Shown: one piece after another, positions 54,317-63,105 of the stretch
How positions within the stretch are numbered: position 1 is the stretch's first letter
Layout of the letters: each line of letters starts with the position of its first letter
Assembly (NCBI GenBank): GCA_027459765.1
Contig: DAIDHD010000003.1
Span: forward strand, 124,001-188,000
Direction of reading: 5' to 3'
Source of the DNA: Gammaproteobacteria bacterium
GTDB taxonomy: Bacteria; Pseudomonadota; Gammaproteobacteria; Steroidobacterales; Steroidobacteraceae
Length of the DNA stretch: 64,000 bases
Made by a program: the position numbers and the translations under genes
The notes under the pieces: generated by a model
Seen by the model: the letters and a program-made list of their open reading frames with translations, nothing else
What the model was told of the DNA's origin: nothing
Databases searched by the model: none

Positions 54317-55773
54317 GGTTCAATCGAAACCTGCCGGTACTCGCGCCGAGCGCCGCTCCCATGCCGGAATCGCTCGCGCCCTCCGGGCCGGCGATCCCGG
54401 CGGAGCTCGCCACCCCAGGCTTGTCGTTGCAGCAGGTGCAGGCACTGCTCAAAGCGCACTGGAGGCAGTCGCTCCTGATCGCCGTCGGCGTATTGATGGC
54501 GACCGCGGTCATCGCAAAGTTGACCGCCAAGACTTACACGGCGACCGCGACGCTGATGGTGCGCAACGACCAGCGTGACCCCATGGAGGTGGCCGTCGGA
54601 CAGCAGCAGTCGCTCGGCACCTACATGGCGACGGAAATCCAGCTCATGCAGAGCGCGGAGGTCCTGCTGCCCGTGGTCCAGAAGCTCCATCTGACGGAGA
54701 ACAAGGATTACACCGTCGGTTACCGCGGCGAAGGCAGCCTGGCCGAATGGGTCAAGGACGCACTGTACAAGGACCTCAGCATCGAACCCGGCCCCGCCGG
54801 CAGCCAGCTGTTCTACGTGAGCGCATCGGCGCACTCCGCCTCGCTCGCGGCGGACATCGCCAACACCGTGGCCAACGTCTACCTGGAACAGGAGAAGGCG
54901 CGGGTTTCCGGGCCCGCGAGCGAGCGAGCCAAGCGCTATGCGGAGGAACTCGCGGAACTCAAGGAAAAGGTGCGCCTCGCACAAGACCAGGTGACGGCGT
55001 TTCGGCAGCGCACCGGCGTCACCGACGCCACGGCGCGCAGTAGCACCATCGAGTCCGACCTGCTCGCCACCCTGGAGACTCGCCTGCAGGAGGCGCAGAA
55101 TGCGCGGCGGGCCGCCGAGGTCAAGGCCGCCGGCGATCCGCGCTTCGCGTCCGGACCGACGGTATCGACCTCGGTAGACACCCTGAAGACCCAGATCGAC
55201 ACGGAACAGGCTCAGCTCGCCCAGCTGCAGACGACGCTTGGCGCCAGGCATCCGAAGGTCCTGGAGCTGCAGAATCAGATCGCCGCGAATCAGCGGCTCC
55301 TCAACGAGAAGATGCAGCACGTCTCGGCGCAGGCCTCCGCCGAATTGACCGCCGCACGGGAAGTCGAGGCGAAACTCACGGACGCGGTGGCGCAGCAGCG
55401 CGCCAAGGTCCTCTCCATCAGCCGGATGCAGGACGAGGGCACGAAGTACGTGCTCGAGCTCGAATCGGCGCAGAGCGTCTACAAGCGGGCTCTCGACGGC
55501 TACGATCAGATCATGTTCGTCTCGGGCAACCGTTTTTCGAACATCACCCTCGTGAGCAGCGCCGTGCCGCCGCAGAAGGCGAGCAGGCCGAACAAGATCA
55601 AGATGGTCGCGATGGGCGCGTTCGCCGGCATCGGGCTCGGACTGGCGCTGCCGATCGGCATCGAACTCGTGTTCCGGCGGCGGATCCGCTGCCGTGACGA
55701 TCTGGAGCGCGAGTTCTCCGTTCCGGTGCTCATGGAATTCGGCGCCCTGACGTCGCTGAAGGCGAAGCCGTGA
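54313..55773 (+). CDS. Wzz/GumC-type chain-length and co-polymerase protein
   Basis: 486 residues. Two membrane helices (SLLIAVGVLMATAVIAKL near 54; MVAMGAFAGIGLGLALPIGIEL near 440) flank a long periplasmic coiled-coil part (AEELAELKEKVRLAQDQVTAFRQRTG; DTEQAQLAQLQTTLGARHPKVLELQNQIAANQ). The GNVR-like region VSSAVPPQKASRPNK precedes the second helix. It regulates polymer length together with the BY-kinase encoded next. TTG start at 54313 overlapping the stop of the export gene; its own stop overlaps the next start by four bases. Confidence 0.88.
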   Translation: MRFNRNLPVLAPSAAPMPESLAPSGPAIPAELATPGLSLQQVQALLKAHWRQSLLIAVGVLMATAVIAKLTAKTYTATATLMVRNDQRDPMEVAVGQQQSLGTYMATEIQLMQSAEVLLPVVQKLHLTENKDYTVGYRGEGSLAEWVKDALYKDLSIEPGPAGSQLFYVSASAHSASLAADIANTVANVYLEQEKARVSGPASERAKRYAEELAELKEKVRLAQDQVTAFRQRTGVTDATARSSTIESDLLATLETRLQEAQNARRAAEVKAAGDPRFASGPTVSTSVDTLKTQIDTEQAQLAQLQTTLGARHPKVLELQNQIAANQRLLNEKMQHVSAQASAELTAAREVEAKLTDAVAQQRAKVLSISRMQDEGTKYVLELESAQSVYKRALDGYDQIMFVSGNRFSNITLVSSAVPPQKASRPNKIKMVAMGAFAGIGLGLALPIGIELVFRRRIRCRDDLEREFSVPVLMEFGALTSLKAKP

Positions 55774-56699
55774 GCGCCACCATCCCGGAAGGACCTCCCG
55801 AGATCGACGACAAGCAATTGCGCGCGGAACTGGTGGACTTCTACCGGCTGGATGCCCGTGCCGTCGAACGGATCTTCGAGCTCATGCAGCACAGCGATCT
55901 CGGGTTCGGCGATGCGGCGGTGCATCTGCAGCTTCTCTCCCGCAAGGACGTCGAGGAAGCGGCCAAGCGGGTCGGTGCGAGGACGCAGGCGGCCGCGCCC
56001 GGATTGATCGAGAATGCGCTCCGCCGGGTATCGACGGATCGCCGCGTGGTCGTCCGGCACGCCGATCCCGTGAAACCGGGACCGCCCCTCGGAATCGCGC
56101 ACGAGCCCGACAGCGCCAGAAGCGAACGTCTGCGTGCGCTGCGTACCGAGCTGCTCCTGCTCAACGAGGGCGCCCGGGGCGCGAACTGCGTCACGGTAAT
56201 GAGCGCCGATGCGGGCGTGGGGAAATCGCAGCTCGCCGCCGAGCTCGCGATCGCGTTCGCCCAGCTCGGTCGACGGACGCTGCTGGTGGATGCGGATCTG
56301 CGCAATCCGCAGCAGCATCAGCTCTTCGCCAGTTCTAACGAGCACGGACTGTCGCGCACCATCGCGGAATTCGAGAAGCCCCACTATCATCCGGTGACCG
56401 GGCTCACCCACATGCATCTGTTGTGCGCCGGCCCGGTGCCGCCGAACCCGCTGGAACTGCTGTCCGACGGTCGATTCGAGAAACTCGTGACCGAGTGGCG
56501 CAACACCTACGAATTCCTGGTTTTCGACACGCCCGCGGTGGCGTCGTTCGCGGACGGCCTGGCGGTGGCGACGATCGTCGGGCGCGTGCTCCTGCTCAGT
56601 CGCAGCAATCACTCGACCTATCGAACCACGCGTGAGCTCATGCGGCGGCTCGCCGCGACCCAGGCCAGAGTCCTCGGCGCCGTCCTGAACGAATTCTGA
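55770..56699 (+). CDS. BY-type tyrosine kinase (CpsD/EpsG-like) with extra N-terminal domain
   Basis: 309 residues, cytoplasmic. Kinase core (about 115-305): Walker A VMSADAGVGKSQLAAE, Walker A' TLLVDADLRNPQQHQL, Walker B EFLVFDTPAVASFADG. The C-terminal tyrosine cluster typical of BY-kinases is absent, the protein ending ...VLGAVLNEF. The first ~75 residues form a separate helical domain (AVERIFELMQHSDLGFGDAAVHLQLLSRKDVEEA) that resembles the small MshEN/GspE-N-like modules and is seen in some EpsG-type kinases. It would work with the Wzz-like protein. GTG start at 55770. Confidence 0.83.
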   Translation: MSATIPEGPPEIDDKQLRAELVDFYRLDARAVERIFELMQHSDLGFGDAAVHLQLLSRKDVEEAAKRVGARTQAAAPGLIENALRRVSTDRRVVVRHADPVKPGPPLGIAHEPDSARSERLRALRTELLLLNEGARGANCVTVMSADAGVGKSQLAAELAIAFAQLGRRTLLVDADLRNPQQHQLFASSNEHGLSRTIAEFEKPHYHPVTGLTHMHLLCAGPVPPNPLELLSDGRFEKLVTEWRNTYEFLVFDTPAVASFADGLAVATIVGRVLLLSRSNHSTYRTTRELMRRLAATQARVLGAVLNEF

Positions 56700-56714
56700 G
56701 CGTCACCGGCTCTC

Positions 56715-57908
56715 GTGATCCTGCGTCCCCTCATCGAGTTTGCGGCCCTGGCTCTGGCCGTGCCGGCGGGTTTCTCGTGCGCGTATCTGCTTCTGGCGAC
56801 GCTGCTGTCGGCGCCGCCGCGTGCGCCCGCCCGAGCATCCGGCAGCCGGCGCTACGACGTAGTCGTACCTGCGCACAACGAAGCCGCGGTCATCGCGAGG
56901 ACCGTGCGCAGCCTGCGGGCGATCGCGTGGCCGAAGGACCGATACCGCATCATCGTGGTGGCCGACAATTGCGTTGATGCGACCGCACGCATCGCCCGCG
57001 ACGAGGGCGCGCTGGTGCTCGAGCGTCATGACACGGCAAAGCGTGGCAAGGGCCATGCGCTCGCCTTCGCGTTCGAGCGGAGCAGCGGGGATGGCTGGGC
57101 GGACGCGGTCGTGGTGGTGGACGCCGACTCGGAAGTTTCGGCCAATTTCCTCGAGGCGATCGACGGCCGACTGGGGCACGGAGCGTGCGCCGTGCAGGTT
57201 CATTACGGCGTCCTGAACCCGCACGACTCCTGGAGAACCCGGCTCATAGCGATCGCCAAGGGGGCGTTCCACGTCGTTCGGTCGCGCGCCCGCGAGCGCC
57301 TGGGTTTATCTTGCGGCATCCGCGGCAACGGATGGTGCGTGACCCACGGGCTCCTGAGGCAGGTTCCGTACCGGGCGTTCTCGATGACCGAGGACATCGA
57401 ATACGGCATCGATCTCGGTCTGGCCGGGGTGCGGGTGCACTATGCGGACGAGGCCCATTGCGACGGGGAAATGGTGTCGAACGCCAAGGCCGCCCAGAGC
57501 CAACGGCGTCGCTGGGAAGGCGGTCGATTGCAGCTCATCCGATCGCGCACTTGGCCGCTGTTGCGCAATGCGGTCACGCGTCGCGATCCGATCACCCTGG
57601 ACTTGGCATTCGATCTGATGGTTTTGCCGCTGTCCTACGTGACGTTGAACGTACTGGCGCTGACCTTCGTCGCAGGCATCCTCCGGAGCCTGGAGGGGTC
57701 TGCCGGCACGGTCTATGTCCCGGTGGCGGCCGCCTGCGGAGCCTCGATCGCGTTGTACGTTCTGCGCGGGTGGCAGCTGAGCGGAACCGGCGTCCGCGGT
57801 TTGCGCGATCTCGCCTGCGCTCCGTTCTTTCTCGCCTGGAAGGTTGCCTCGATGGTGACCCGTCCGAGATCCGCCGGATGGGTCAAGACGGATCGCGAAC
57901 GGCATTGA
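56715..57908 (+). CDS. Family 2 glycosyltransferase (membrane, cellulose-synthase-like)
   Basis: 397 residues. One N-terminal membrane helix, then a GT2 domain: YDVVVPAHNEAAVIARTVRSL, metal/nucleotide Asp in VVVADNCVDATA, DADSEVSANFLEA (DxD), GNGWCVTHGLL and the base region FSMTEDIEYGIDLGLAGVRV with TED, and QSQRRRWEGGR (Q/RxxRW). Two to three helices follow at the C-terminus. The TED and QRRRW motifs suggest a processive or cellulose-synthase-like enzyme, possibly the polymerase of this locus. GTG start at 56715, 15 bases after the kinase gene. Confidence 0.88.
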   Translation: MILRPLIEFAALALAVPAGFSCAYLLLATLLSAPPRAPARASGSRRYDVVVPAHNEAAVIARTVRSLRAIAWPKDRYRIIVVADNCVDATARIARDEGALVLERHDTAKRGKGHALAFAFERSSGDGWADAVVVVDADSEVSANFLEAIDGRLGHGACAVQVHYGVLNPHDSWRTRLIAIAKGAFHVVRSRARERLGLSCGIRGNGWCVTHGLLRQVPYRAFSMTEDIEYGIDLGLAGVRVHYADEAHCDGEMVSNAKAAQSQRRRWEGGRLQLIRSRTWPLLRNAVTRRDPITLDLAFDLMVLPLSYVTLNVLALTFVAGILRSLEGSAGTVYVPVAAACGASIALYVLRGWQLSGTGVRGLRDLACAPFFLAWKVASMVTRPRSAGWVKTDRERH

Positions 57909-57932
57909 TCCCCGTGAACGCAACCGGACACC

Positions 57933-59228
57933 ATGGCTCTCGGGCGCGGTAGGGCGCTCATCCGGCTGCTCGCGAGCGCTGTGGTCATGCAGGCGCTCGT
58001 GTCGGGCGCCAACCTGCTGGTCGGCCTGATCCTGATCCGTCGCACCAGCGACCTGCACTATGGCCTCTACGTCCTCGTCTTCAATGCGTTCTCCCTGGCG
58101 AGCATGCTGCAAGCGACGTTCATCCAGCCGCAGCTCGTCGTGCGGATGACGCGCGGGGACGCGGCCGATCGAGCGGATCTGATCGGAGGAGTCTATCGGG
58201 ACCAACGTCGTCTCTGGCCGCTCCTTTCGGGCGTGGCGTTGACGGTGTCGTTCCTTCTGTGGAGTTTCGGCCTCGTGAGCCCCGTCGCAGCGACGGTGCT
58301 CGCCGCCGCCGGTATTGCGATCCCTTTCACGCTGTACCGCGAGTTCTTCCGCATGGTCCTGCTCGGGCTGCGCCAACCCGTCGCCGTGCTCAAGGCCGAT
58401 TGCGTCTACGCGATCTGTCTGCTCGGCGGCGCGTATCTTGCCACCCGCACCACCGCACCGGCGCCGGTCGCCGTGGCGGGAATGGGCGCGGCCGCGCTGT
58501 GCGGCGGGGTGCTCGGGGCCCGCGCGTTGTGGCGCCGCGAACCGTGGAATGTGGCCGCAGCCCCGGGGATCCTTCGTACCTTCGCGCCGCTCGGCACCTG
58601 GGCAGCCGCGGGAGCCGGCGTCCATTGGATGTTCAGTCAGGGCTACAACTATCTCGTCGCGGGAATGCTGAGCGTTCCGGCCGTGGCCGCCATCGCGGCG
58701 ACCCGCCTGACGATCATGCCCATCACCCTGGTATCGGCGGGACTCGGCACCATGATGTTACCGACCACGGCGGCCTGGATGCACTCCCACAGCGCGCACC
58801 GGGTGCTGCGACGGATGTTGCTGGCGGCCGCGGCGCTGCTCCTGGCCGCCTCGGCCTACCTCGTGTGCGTGTGGCTGCTGCGAGACTGGATATTCGTCAA
58901 GGTCCTGAGGAAGGACTTCGCCCAGCGAGACACCCTGCTCGGCCTGTGGTTCGCCGTCGCACTGGTCACGGTCCTGCGGGATCAACTGCAGTACCTGCTG
59001 ACGGTGCGGGGCAGATTCCGCCTCATGAGCACGATCACGCTGGTCTGCGCGGTCTCGTCCATGGCGGTGAGCTACTTCGGAATTCTGCGTCTCGGTATCT
59101 TCGGCGCGCTCGCAGGCATCCTGGTGGGCGAGACCCTGAATGCGCTCGGTCTGATCGCACTGTCGATCCGGGAGGCCGGGCGAGCGGAGAATCCACACGG
59201 CCCCTCGGATGCGGCTCGGGTACCCTAA
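57933..59228 (+). CDS. Polysaccharide flippase (Wzx-like, MATE/MVF fold)
   Basis: 431 residues with about twelve membrane helices. N-terminal LIRLLASAVVMQALVSGANLLVGLILIRRTSDLHYGLYVL is typical of O-antigen/exopolysaccharide flippases (PF01943/PF13440). It would move the lipid-linked repeat unit across the inner membrane. It ends the wza-wzz-kinase-GT run, 24 bases after the GT2 gene. The stop TAA overlaps the TAG of the convergent DUF1501 gene. Confidence 0.82.
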   Translation: MALGRGRALIRLLASAVVMQALVSGANLLVGLILIRRTSDLHYGLYVLVFNAFSLASMLQATFIQPQLVVRMTRGDAADRADLIGGVYRDQRRLWPLLSGVALTVSFLLWSFGLVSPVAATVLAAAGIAIPFTLYREFFRMVLLGLRQPVAVLKADCVYAICLLGGAYLATRTTAPAPVAVAGMGAAALCGGVLGARALWRREPWNVAAAPGILRTFAPLGTWAAAGAGVHWMFSQGYNYLVAGMLSVPAVAAIAATRLTIMPITLVSAGLGTMMLPTTAAWMHSHSAHRVLRRMLLAAAALLLAASAYLVCVWLLRDWIFVKVLRKDFAQRDTLLGLWFAVALVTVLRDQLQYLLTVRGRFRLMSTITLVCAVSSMAVSYFGILRLGIFGALAGILVGETLNALGLIALSIREAGRAENPHGPSDAARVP

Positions 59229-60598
59229 CCGAGGAAACCGAGGTTCGTGACCGGGAAGTTCGCGAGATTCGGAAACACCGTGCCGAGATCGGCACTCCCG
59301 ACCCCGAACCAGGCCGCCAAGGTCGCGGCGTACTGATCCGCCGAGGTCGTCGGCAACAACCGCCCCTGACCCATGTCATTGGCACCGCCCAGCGTCAGAT
59401 CCGGCATCGTCCCGTAATAGCCGCCGACGACCGCGCCTCCCAAGACGAGATGGTGGTTGCCCCATCCGTGATCCGCGCCGTTTCCGTTCGAGGTCAACGT
59501 GCGGCCGAAATCCGACATGGTGAACAGCGTGACGTTGTTCTGCATGCCGATCTCTCCCATGGCATTCCAGAAGGCGTTCACGTACTGGCTGACGTAGCCG
59601 AGCAGCGTGCTCTGCGTGGCGAGCTGCCCGCTGTGCGTATCGAATCCGCCGATCTGGACGAAGAACAGCTGGCGGGTGTCACCGATCTGCGATTGCGCCT
59701 TGATGACGCGCGCCACTTCGTGCAATTGCTGACTCAAGCCCCAGTCGTTGGACTGCGCGGCAGGAAACACGGTCGTCAGATCGCCCACCGCACTCAGCGC
59801 ATTGTTCACCAGCGTCACTTTGGACGCCGCGTTCTGGAAGATCGAGGAGGCGGTGCTGACCAGCAGGTTCGGATCGCTCGCAGCCTGCGTGAGCAACGCT
59901 TGCGTCGCCTGTTGCCGCAGCCCGTTGCGATAAAAGGAATTCCCGGCCGCATTGAGCGACGGGGCGCCCGACGTGCCCAGCGTGTACGGATTGGTCAATT
60001 GCCCTTGTTGCCAGGTGCTCGCGCCACCCACGGCGATGTTGAACGACAGGTTCGCGGCCATTCCCTTCGAGACGAACAGATCCGCGACCCTGCCACCCCA
60101 GCCGTACTGTTGCAGGGATTGGGGATACGCGGTTTGCCATTCCGTCGACTGGTTGTAATGCGAAAACAACTGGGGCGGTAGCGGGATCGAACCCGCCTTG
60201 GCCTGGGCGAGCGTCGTGGGCTGTACCAGGGGCCCGACGTTCGCGACCACCGCCGCTTTGCCGGAATTGAAGAGGGCCCGGAGCTCCGGGCAGCTCGGAT
60301 GAATCCCGTAGGTGACGCCATTGCCGGCCGTGCCGTTGAGCGGCAGCACGCTCGAGGACGACAGCGCGAGGTCGCCCCGCCCGGCGGCATACGTGGAGTA
60401 GGCCGAACCGGTCAGCGGAACGATGAGATTGTGTCCGTCGTTGCCGCCGTTCAGCATCAAACACACCAGCGCACGGTATCCCGACGGCCCCGTCGCCGAC
60501 CGGGATTCTCGAGTGCCCGCCAGCGTGAAGACACTCGAGGTCGCGAGCGCGCCGGCGCTCATCTGCAGGAAATCTCGTCGGGACAGATCTTTTCTCAT
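59225..60598 (-). CDS. DUF1501 family exported protein (Tat signal)
   Basis: 457 residues. Twin-arginine signal MRKDLSRRDFLQMSAGALATSS, then the DUF1501 (PF07394) alkaline-phosphatase-like fold: ALVCLMLNGGNDGHNLIVPL, LFFVQIGGFDTHSGQ, LFTMSDFGRTLTSNGNGADHGWGNHHLVLG. The last block holds His/Asp residues of the sulfatase/phosphatase-type metal site. Biochemical function of the family is unknown. It follows the DUF1800 gene with ten bases between, the usual pairing, so the two form an operon. Confidence 0.88.
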   Translation of the reverse strand: MRKDLSRRDFLQMSAGALATSSVFTLAGTRESRSATGPSGYRALVCLMLNGGNDGHNLIVPLTGSAYSTYAAGRGDLALSSSSVLPLNGTAGNGVTYGIHPSCPELRALFNSGKAAVVANVGPLVQPTTLAQAKAGSIPLPPQLFSHYNQSTEWQTAYPQSLQQYGWGGRVADLFVSKGMAANLSFNIAVGGASTWQQGQLTNPYTLGTSGAPSLNAAGNSFYRNGLRQQATQALLTQAASDPNLLVSTASSIFQNAASKVTLVNNALSAVGDLTTVFPAAQSNDWGLSQQLHEVARVIKAQSQIGDTRQLFFVQIGGFDTHSGQLATQSTLLGYVSQYVNAFWNAMGEIGMQNNVTLFTMSDFGRTLTSNGNGADHGWGNHHLVLGGAVVGGYYGTMPDLTLGGANDMGQGRLLPTTSADQYAATLAAWFGVGSADLGTVFPNLANFPVTNLGFLG

Positions 60599-60608
60599 GA
60601 TTCCGCTC

Positions 60609-62807
60609 TCAGCGCTGCACGGAGTATTGGGGTGAGGTGACGATCAACGAAGCGGCCTCGATCACCCGGTTCGCCGGCGAGGTCGCCGGAATGGAGGACA
60701 CGTAATTCACCAGCGTATTGGTCATATCGGAGGACATCTGTCCGGGCATGAACACCAGGGCGAGTTGCGCGACCAGATTGGCCGGGTTGGAGGCCAACGC
60801 TTCCCATGCGGCCGTGTGAAGCACCATGTCGCCCGGTCCGGGCTGTCCTTGTCCGCCGACCGAGTCCACGCCGATCTCGGCGACACCCGCTGCGCTCTGA
60901 AACTTGTAGGCGGCGTACTGCAGGTCGTTCGCCGTCAGCACGATGGTGTACTCGTTGGTGATCTGAAACTCCGGCGTCATCAGATTCGCGGCGGCCAGCG
61001 GCCCGGCGCGCTCGTACGTCGGCGTGAAGAAATTGAACACGGTGGGACTCTGGAGCACGTCCTCACCGAAATCGCTCGCGGCGTTGCCGGTGATCTGGTC
61101 GTTCACCAGGCCATTGCTCTGGGAGGCGGAAAAGGCCCGCCACAATGCCGTGAGTCGCAGGGCCGGTTCGCGCAGCTTTCCCGCTCCCGGCGCCGTGCCG
61201 AGGGTGGTCGCCTCGGGATCCGTCAGAATCGCCTTCGCCACCGCGAGCAGGTTGCCGCGAACCCCGGTGCCGTCGTTCGCGAACACCGCCGACACGCGCG
61301 CGACGTATGCGGGCGATGGATTGCTGGTCACCAGCCGCTGGATCAGCTGCCTGACTATGAACGGCCCGGTATTCGGATGATTGAAGAGGGTGTCGAGCGC
61401 CACCTGCATGTCGGACACGCAGGTACCGCCGGCGGGAATCACTACGCCGCCGATGATGGTCTTGGCAGCGGTGTCGTGGTGCGCCGCATAGCAGGCCATC
61501 GGGTGCAGGTAATCGGGCTGATCATTCTGCCAGGCCTGGCTCGCCGATTGACTGCCGAGCGCCGAACCCCATCCCGTAAATACGTGCGCGAGGCTGGTGA
61601 CTTCCGCTTGTGAGTAGGTGGGAATCGGGTTGCCGTTCGCATCGAGCTTTTGCGTGCCATCGGCATTGAGCTGCCACAGGCCGACGGTGAACAGCTGCAT
61701 GACCTCGCGGGCATAGTTCTCGTCCGGTTGGACCCCACTAGTGGGATTCGGCACGTCGTTCTTGTAGAAGGTCAGGTACTCGCCCATCTCGGGCGAGGTG
61801 GAGACAGCGGTCAGCAGCGTACGGAAGTTACCGAGCGCATTCGCGGCGATCTGATCGTAGTAATACGCCAGACCCTGTCCCTGGGTGTACAGGAAATTGT
61901 TGACCGATGAGGTCACGAAGATCTCCGAGAGCGCGAAGGCCATGCGCTGTCGCAACTGATCCCCGCCGTTGACGGCGTTGTACCACCACGAGGGCGTCTC
62001 GCTCGCATTCCAGGCAGGGATCTGCGGCAGCTGCAGACTGACCGGCGCTGCGGCTTGAGCCGCGAACCAAGCATCGAAGGACTCCCCGGCGGCTGTGTTC
62101 AGATCGTTGAGCGAGGCGCCCATGGTGCCCTGCATCAGCAGGCGTGCCGCCGCCGCCTGGCCCATGGGCTGGGTCGCACCCGCCCCGGCGATGGACACGG
62201 TGGCCGAAGAAGGCGTGCCGAGGGCGCCCGTGGACGGATTCGACAGAGTGACCGCGAACGACTTGAATCCGGAGAAGCCGGACTCGCTGATCAGGGATAC
62301 GGCGAAAGACTTGGCCGCGCCATCGCCGGCCGCCCAGGTGAGCATGCCGCTGGCCTTGGCATAGTCGGTACCGGCGACCGCCGTGCCGTCGGAGGTCGCA
62401 TAGTTCACGCTCAGCGCCGCGCTGGTGTCACCGGATCGCTGGACGGTCACTACAACGGAACCCGCTGTTTGCGCGACGGTGTAGCTCGTCGCCGCGAAGT
62501 CGACGCTTGCCGCCGACGTGCTCGAGCCACCGCTGCTGCTGGAACCCCCGCTGCTGGAAGAACCGCCGCTGCTGGAACCGCCGCCGCTGGAACCGCCGCC
62601 CGTGGAGCCCGTCGAGCCGGTCCCTCCGCTCGAGCCACCGCCACTCGGAGTGCTCGACGACGAACCCGATGAACCGGCCGGATTGGTCCCGGACGCCGCG
62701 GTCGCGCTCGCGGTACCCGCTGCGCTCGTAACGATGGCGTCGGATCCCGTGCCGCACCCGGCCAATGCGGCAGCAACGATTGCCGTGATGATCGATGCAG
62801 TTTTCAC
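60609..62807 (-). CDS. DUF1800 family lipoprotein with Calx-beta domain
   Basis: 732 residues. Lipoprotein signal MKTASIITAIVAAALAGC, a ~75-residue Ser/Gly-rich linker, a Calx-beta domain (about 100-205: VDFAATSYTVAQTAGSVVVTVQRSG, TAVAGTDYAKASGMLTWAAGD), then the DUF1800 domain (PF08811): AAARLLMQGTMGASLNDLNT, QRMAFALSEIFVTSS, QPDENYAREVMQLFTVGL, VFTGWG, IVRQLIQRLVTSNPSPAYVARV. Function unknown. The GTG start at 62807 follows GGAG. Fusion to a Calx-beta domain by a flexible linker suggests display at the cell surface. Confidence 0.87.
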   Translation of the reverse strand: MKTASIITAIVAAALAGCGTGSDAIVTSAAGTASATAASGTNPAGSSGSSSSTPSGGGSSGGTGSTGSTGGGSSGGGSSSGGSSSSGGSSSSGGSSTSAASVDFAATSYTVAQTAGSVVVTVQRSGDTSAALSVNYATSDGTAVAGTDYAKASGMLTWAAGDGAAKSFAVSLISESGFSGFKSFAVTLSNPSTGALGTPSSATVSIAGAGATQPMGQAAAARLLMQGTMGASLNDLNTAAGESFDAWFAAQAAAPVSLQLPQIPAWNASETPSWWYNAVNGGDQLRQRMAFALSEIFVTSSVNNFLYTQGQGLAYYYDQIAANALGNFRTLLTAVSTSPEMGEYLTFYKNDVPNPTSGVQPDENYAREVMQLFTVGLWQLNADGTQKLDANGNPIPTYSQAEVTSLAHVFTGWGSALGSQSASQAWQNDQPDYLHPMACYAAHHDTAAKTIIGGVVIPAGGTCVSDMQVALDTLFNHPNTGPFIVRQLIQRLVTSNPSPAYVARVSAVFANDGTGVRGNLLAVAKAILTDPEATTLGTAPGAGKLREPALRLTALWRAFSASQSNGLVNDQITGNAASDFGEDVLQSPTVFNFFTPTYERAGPLAAANLMTPEFQITNEYTIVLTANDLQYAAYKFQSAAGVAEIGVDSVGGQGQPGPGDMVLHTAAWEALASNPANLVAQLALVFMPGQMSSDMTNTLVNYVSSIPATSPANRVIEAASLIVTSPQYSVQR
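62530..62600. repeat. Short tandem repeats encoding the Ser/Gly linker
   Basis: Imperfect 15-base units built from CCGCTGCTGGAA and CCGCCGCTGGAA, encoding GGSSS-like repeats in the DUF1800 protein. Copy number is likely to vary between strains. Confidence 0.8.
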
Positions 62808-63105
62808 TACGAGCTCCAGGATGGAATGTCGCTGATCGCGTTGTTCGCCGGAGTCACCCGGCTGGCCAGTCGCGGCTCGACATAAGGCATTTGCGACTGT
62901 GACGCAGTAATAGGTGCCGGGCGCGCGGCCCGCAACATGTCGCCTATTGGCGACCCAAACGGGGCTTGAAAATTAGGGGAATTGCCGATCGCCGAGCTGC
63001 ATCCACGCGAGGCCGTCGATGGGGTTCGCAAGGAACTGCATCACGGATCGCACGGTGGCGATCGTGCGCTCCCACGCACTTTCCTGGGTGGGTACGATCG
63101 CGACG
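62808..63105. other. Intergenic region between glycoside hydrolase and DUF1800 gene
   Basis: 298 bases. I see no gene, strong hairpin or operator. Short open frames are present on both strands but show no protein-like signature. It presumably contains the promoter of the DUF1800/DUF1501 operon and the end of the glycoside hydrolase transcript. Confidence 0.45.

Noticed and set aside
62530..62600. Possible CRISPR-like array
   Set aside because: Units are about 15 bases, imperfect, in frame with a Ser/Gly-rich linker, and have no unique spacers.
62518..62835. Leu/Pro/Glu repeat protein (PPLLEPP repeats) on the plus strand
   Set aside because: Antisense image of the Ser/Gly linker repeats of the DUF1800 lipoprotein; no promoter or ribosome binding site.
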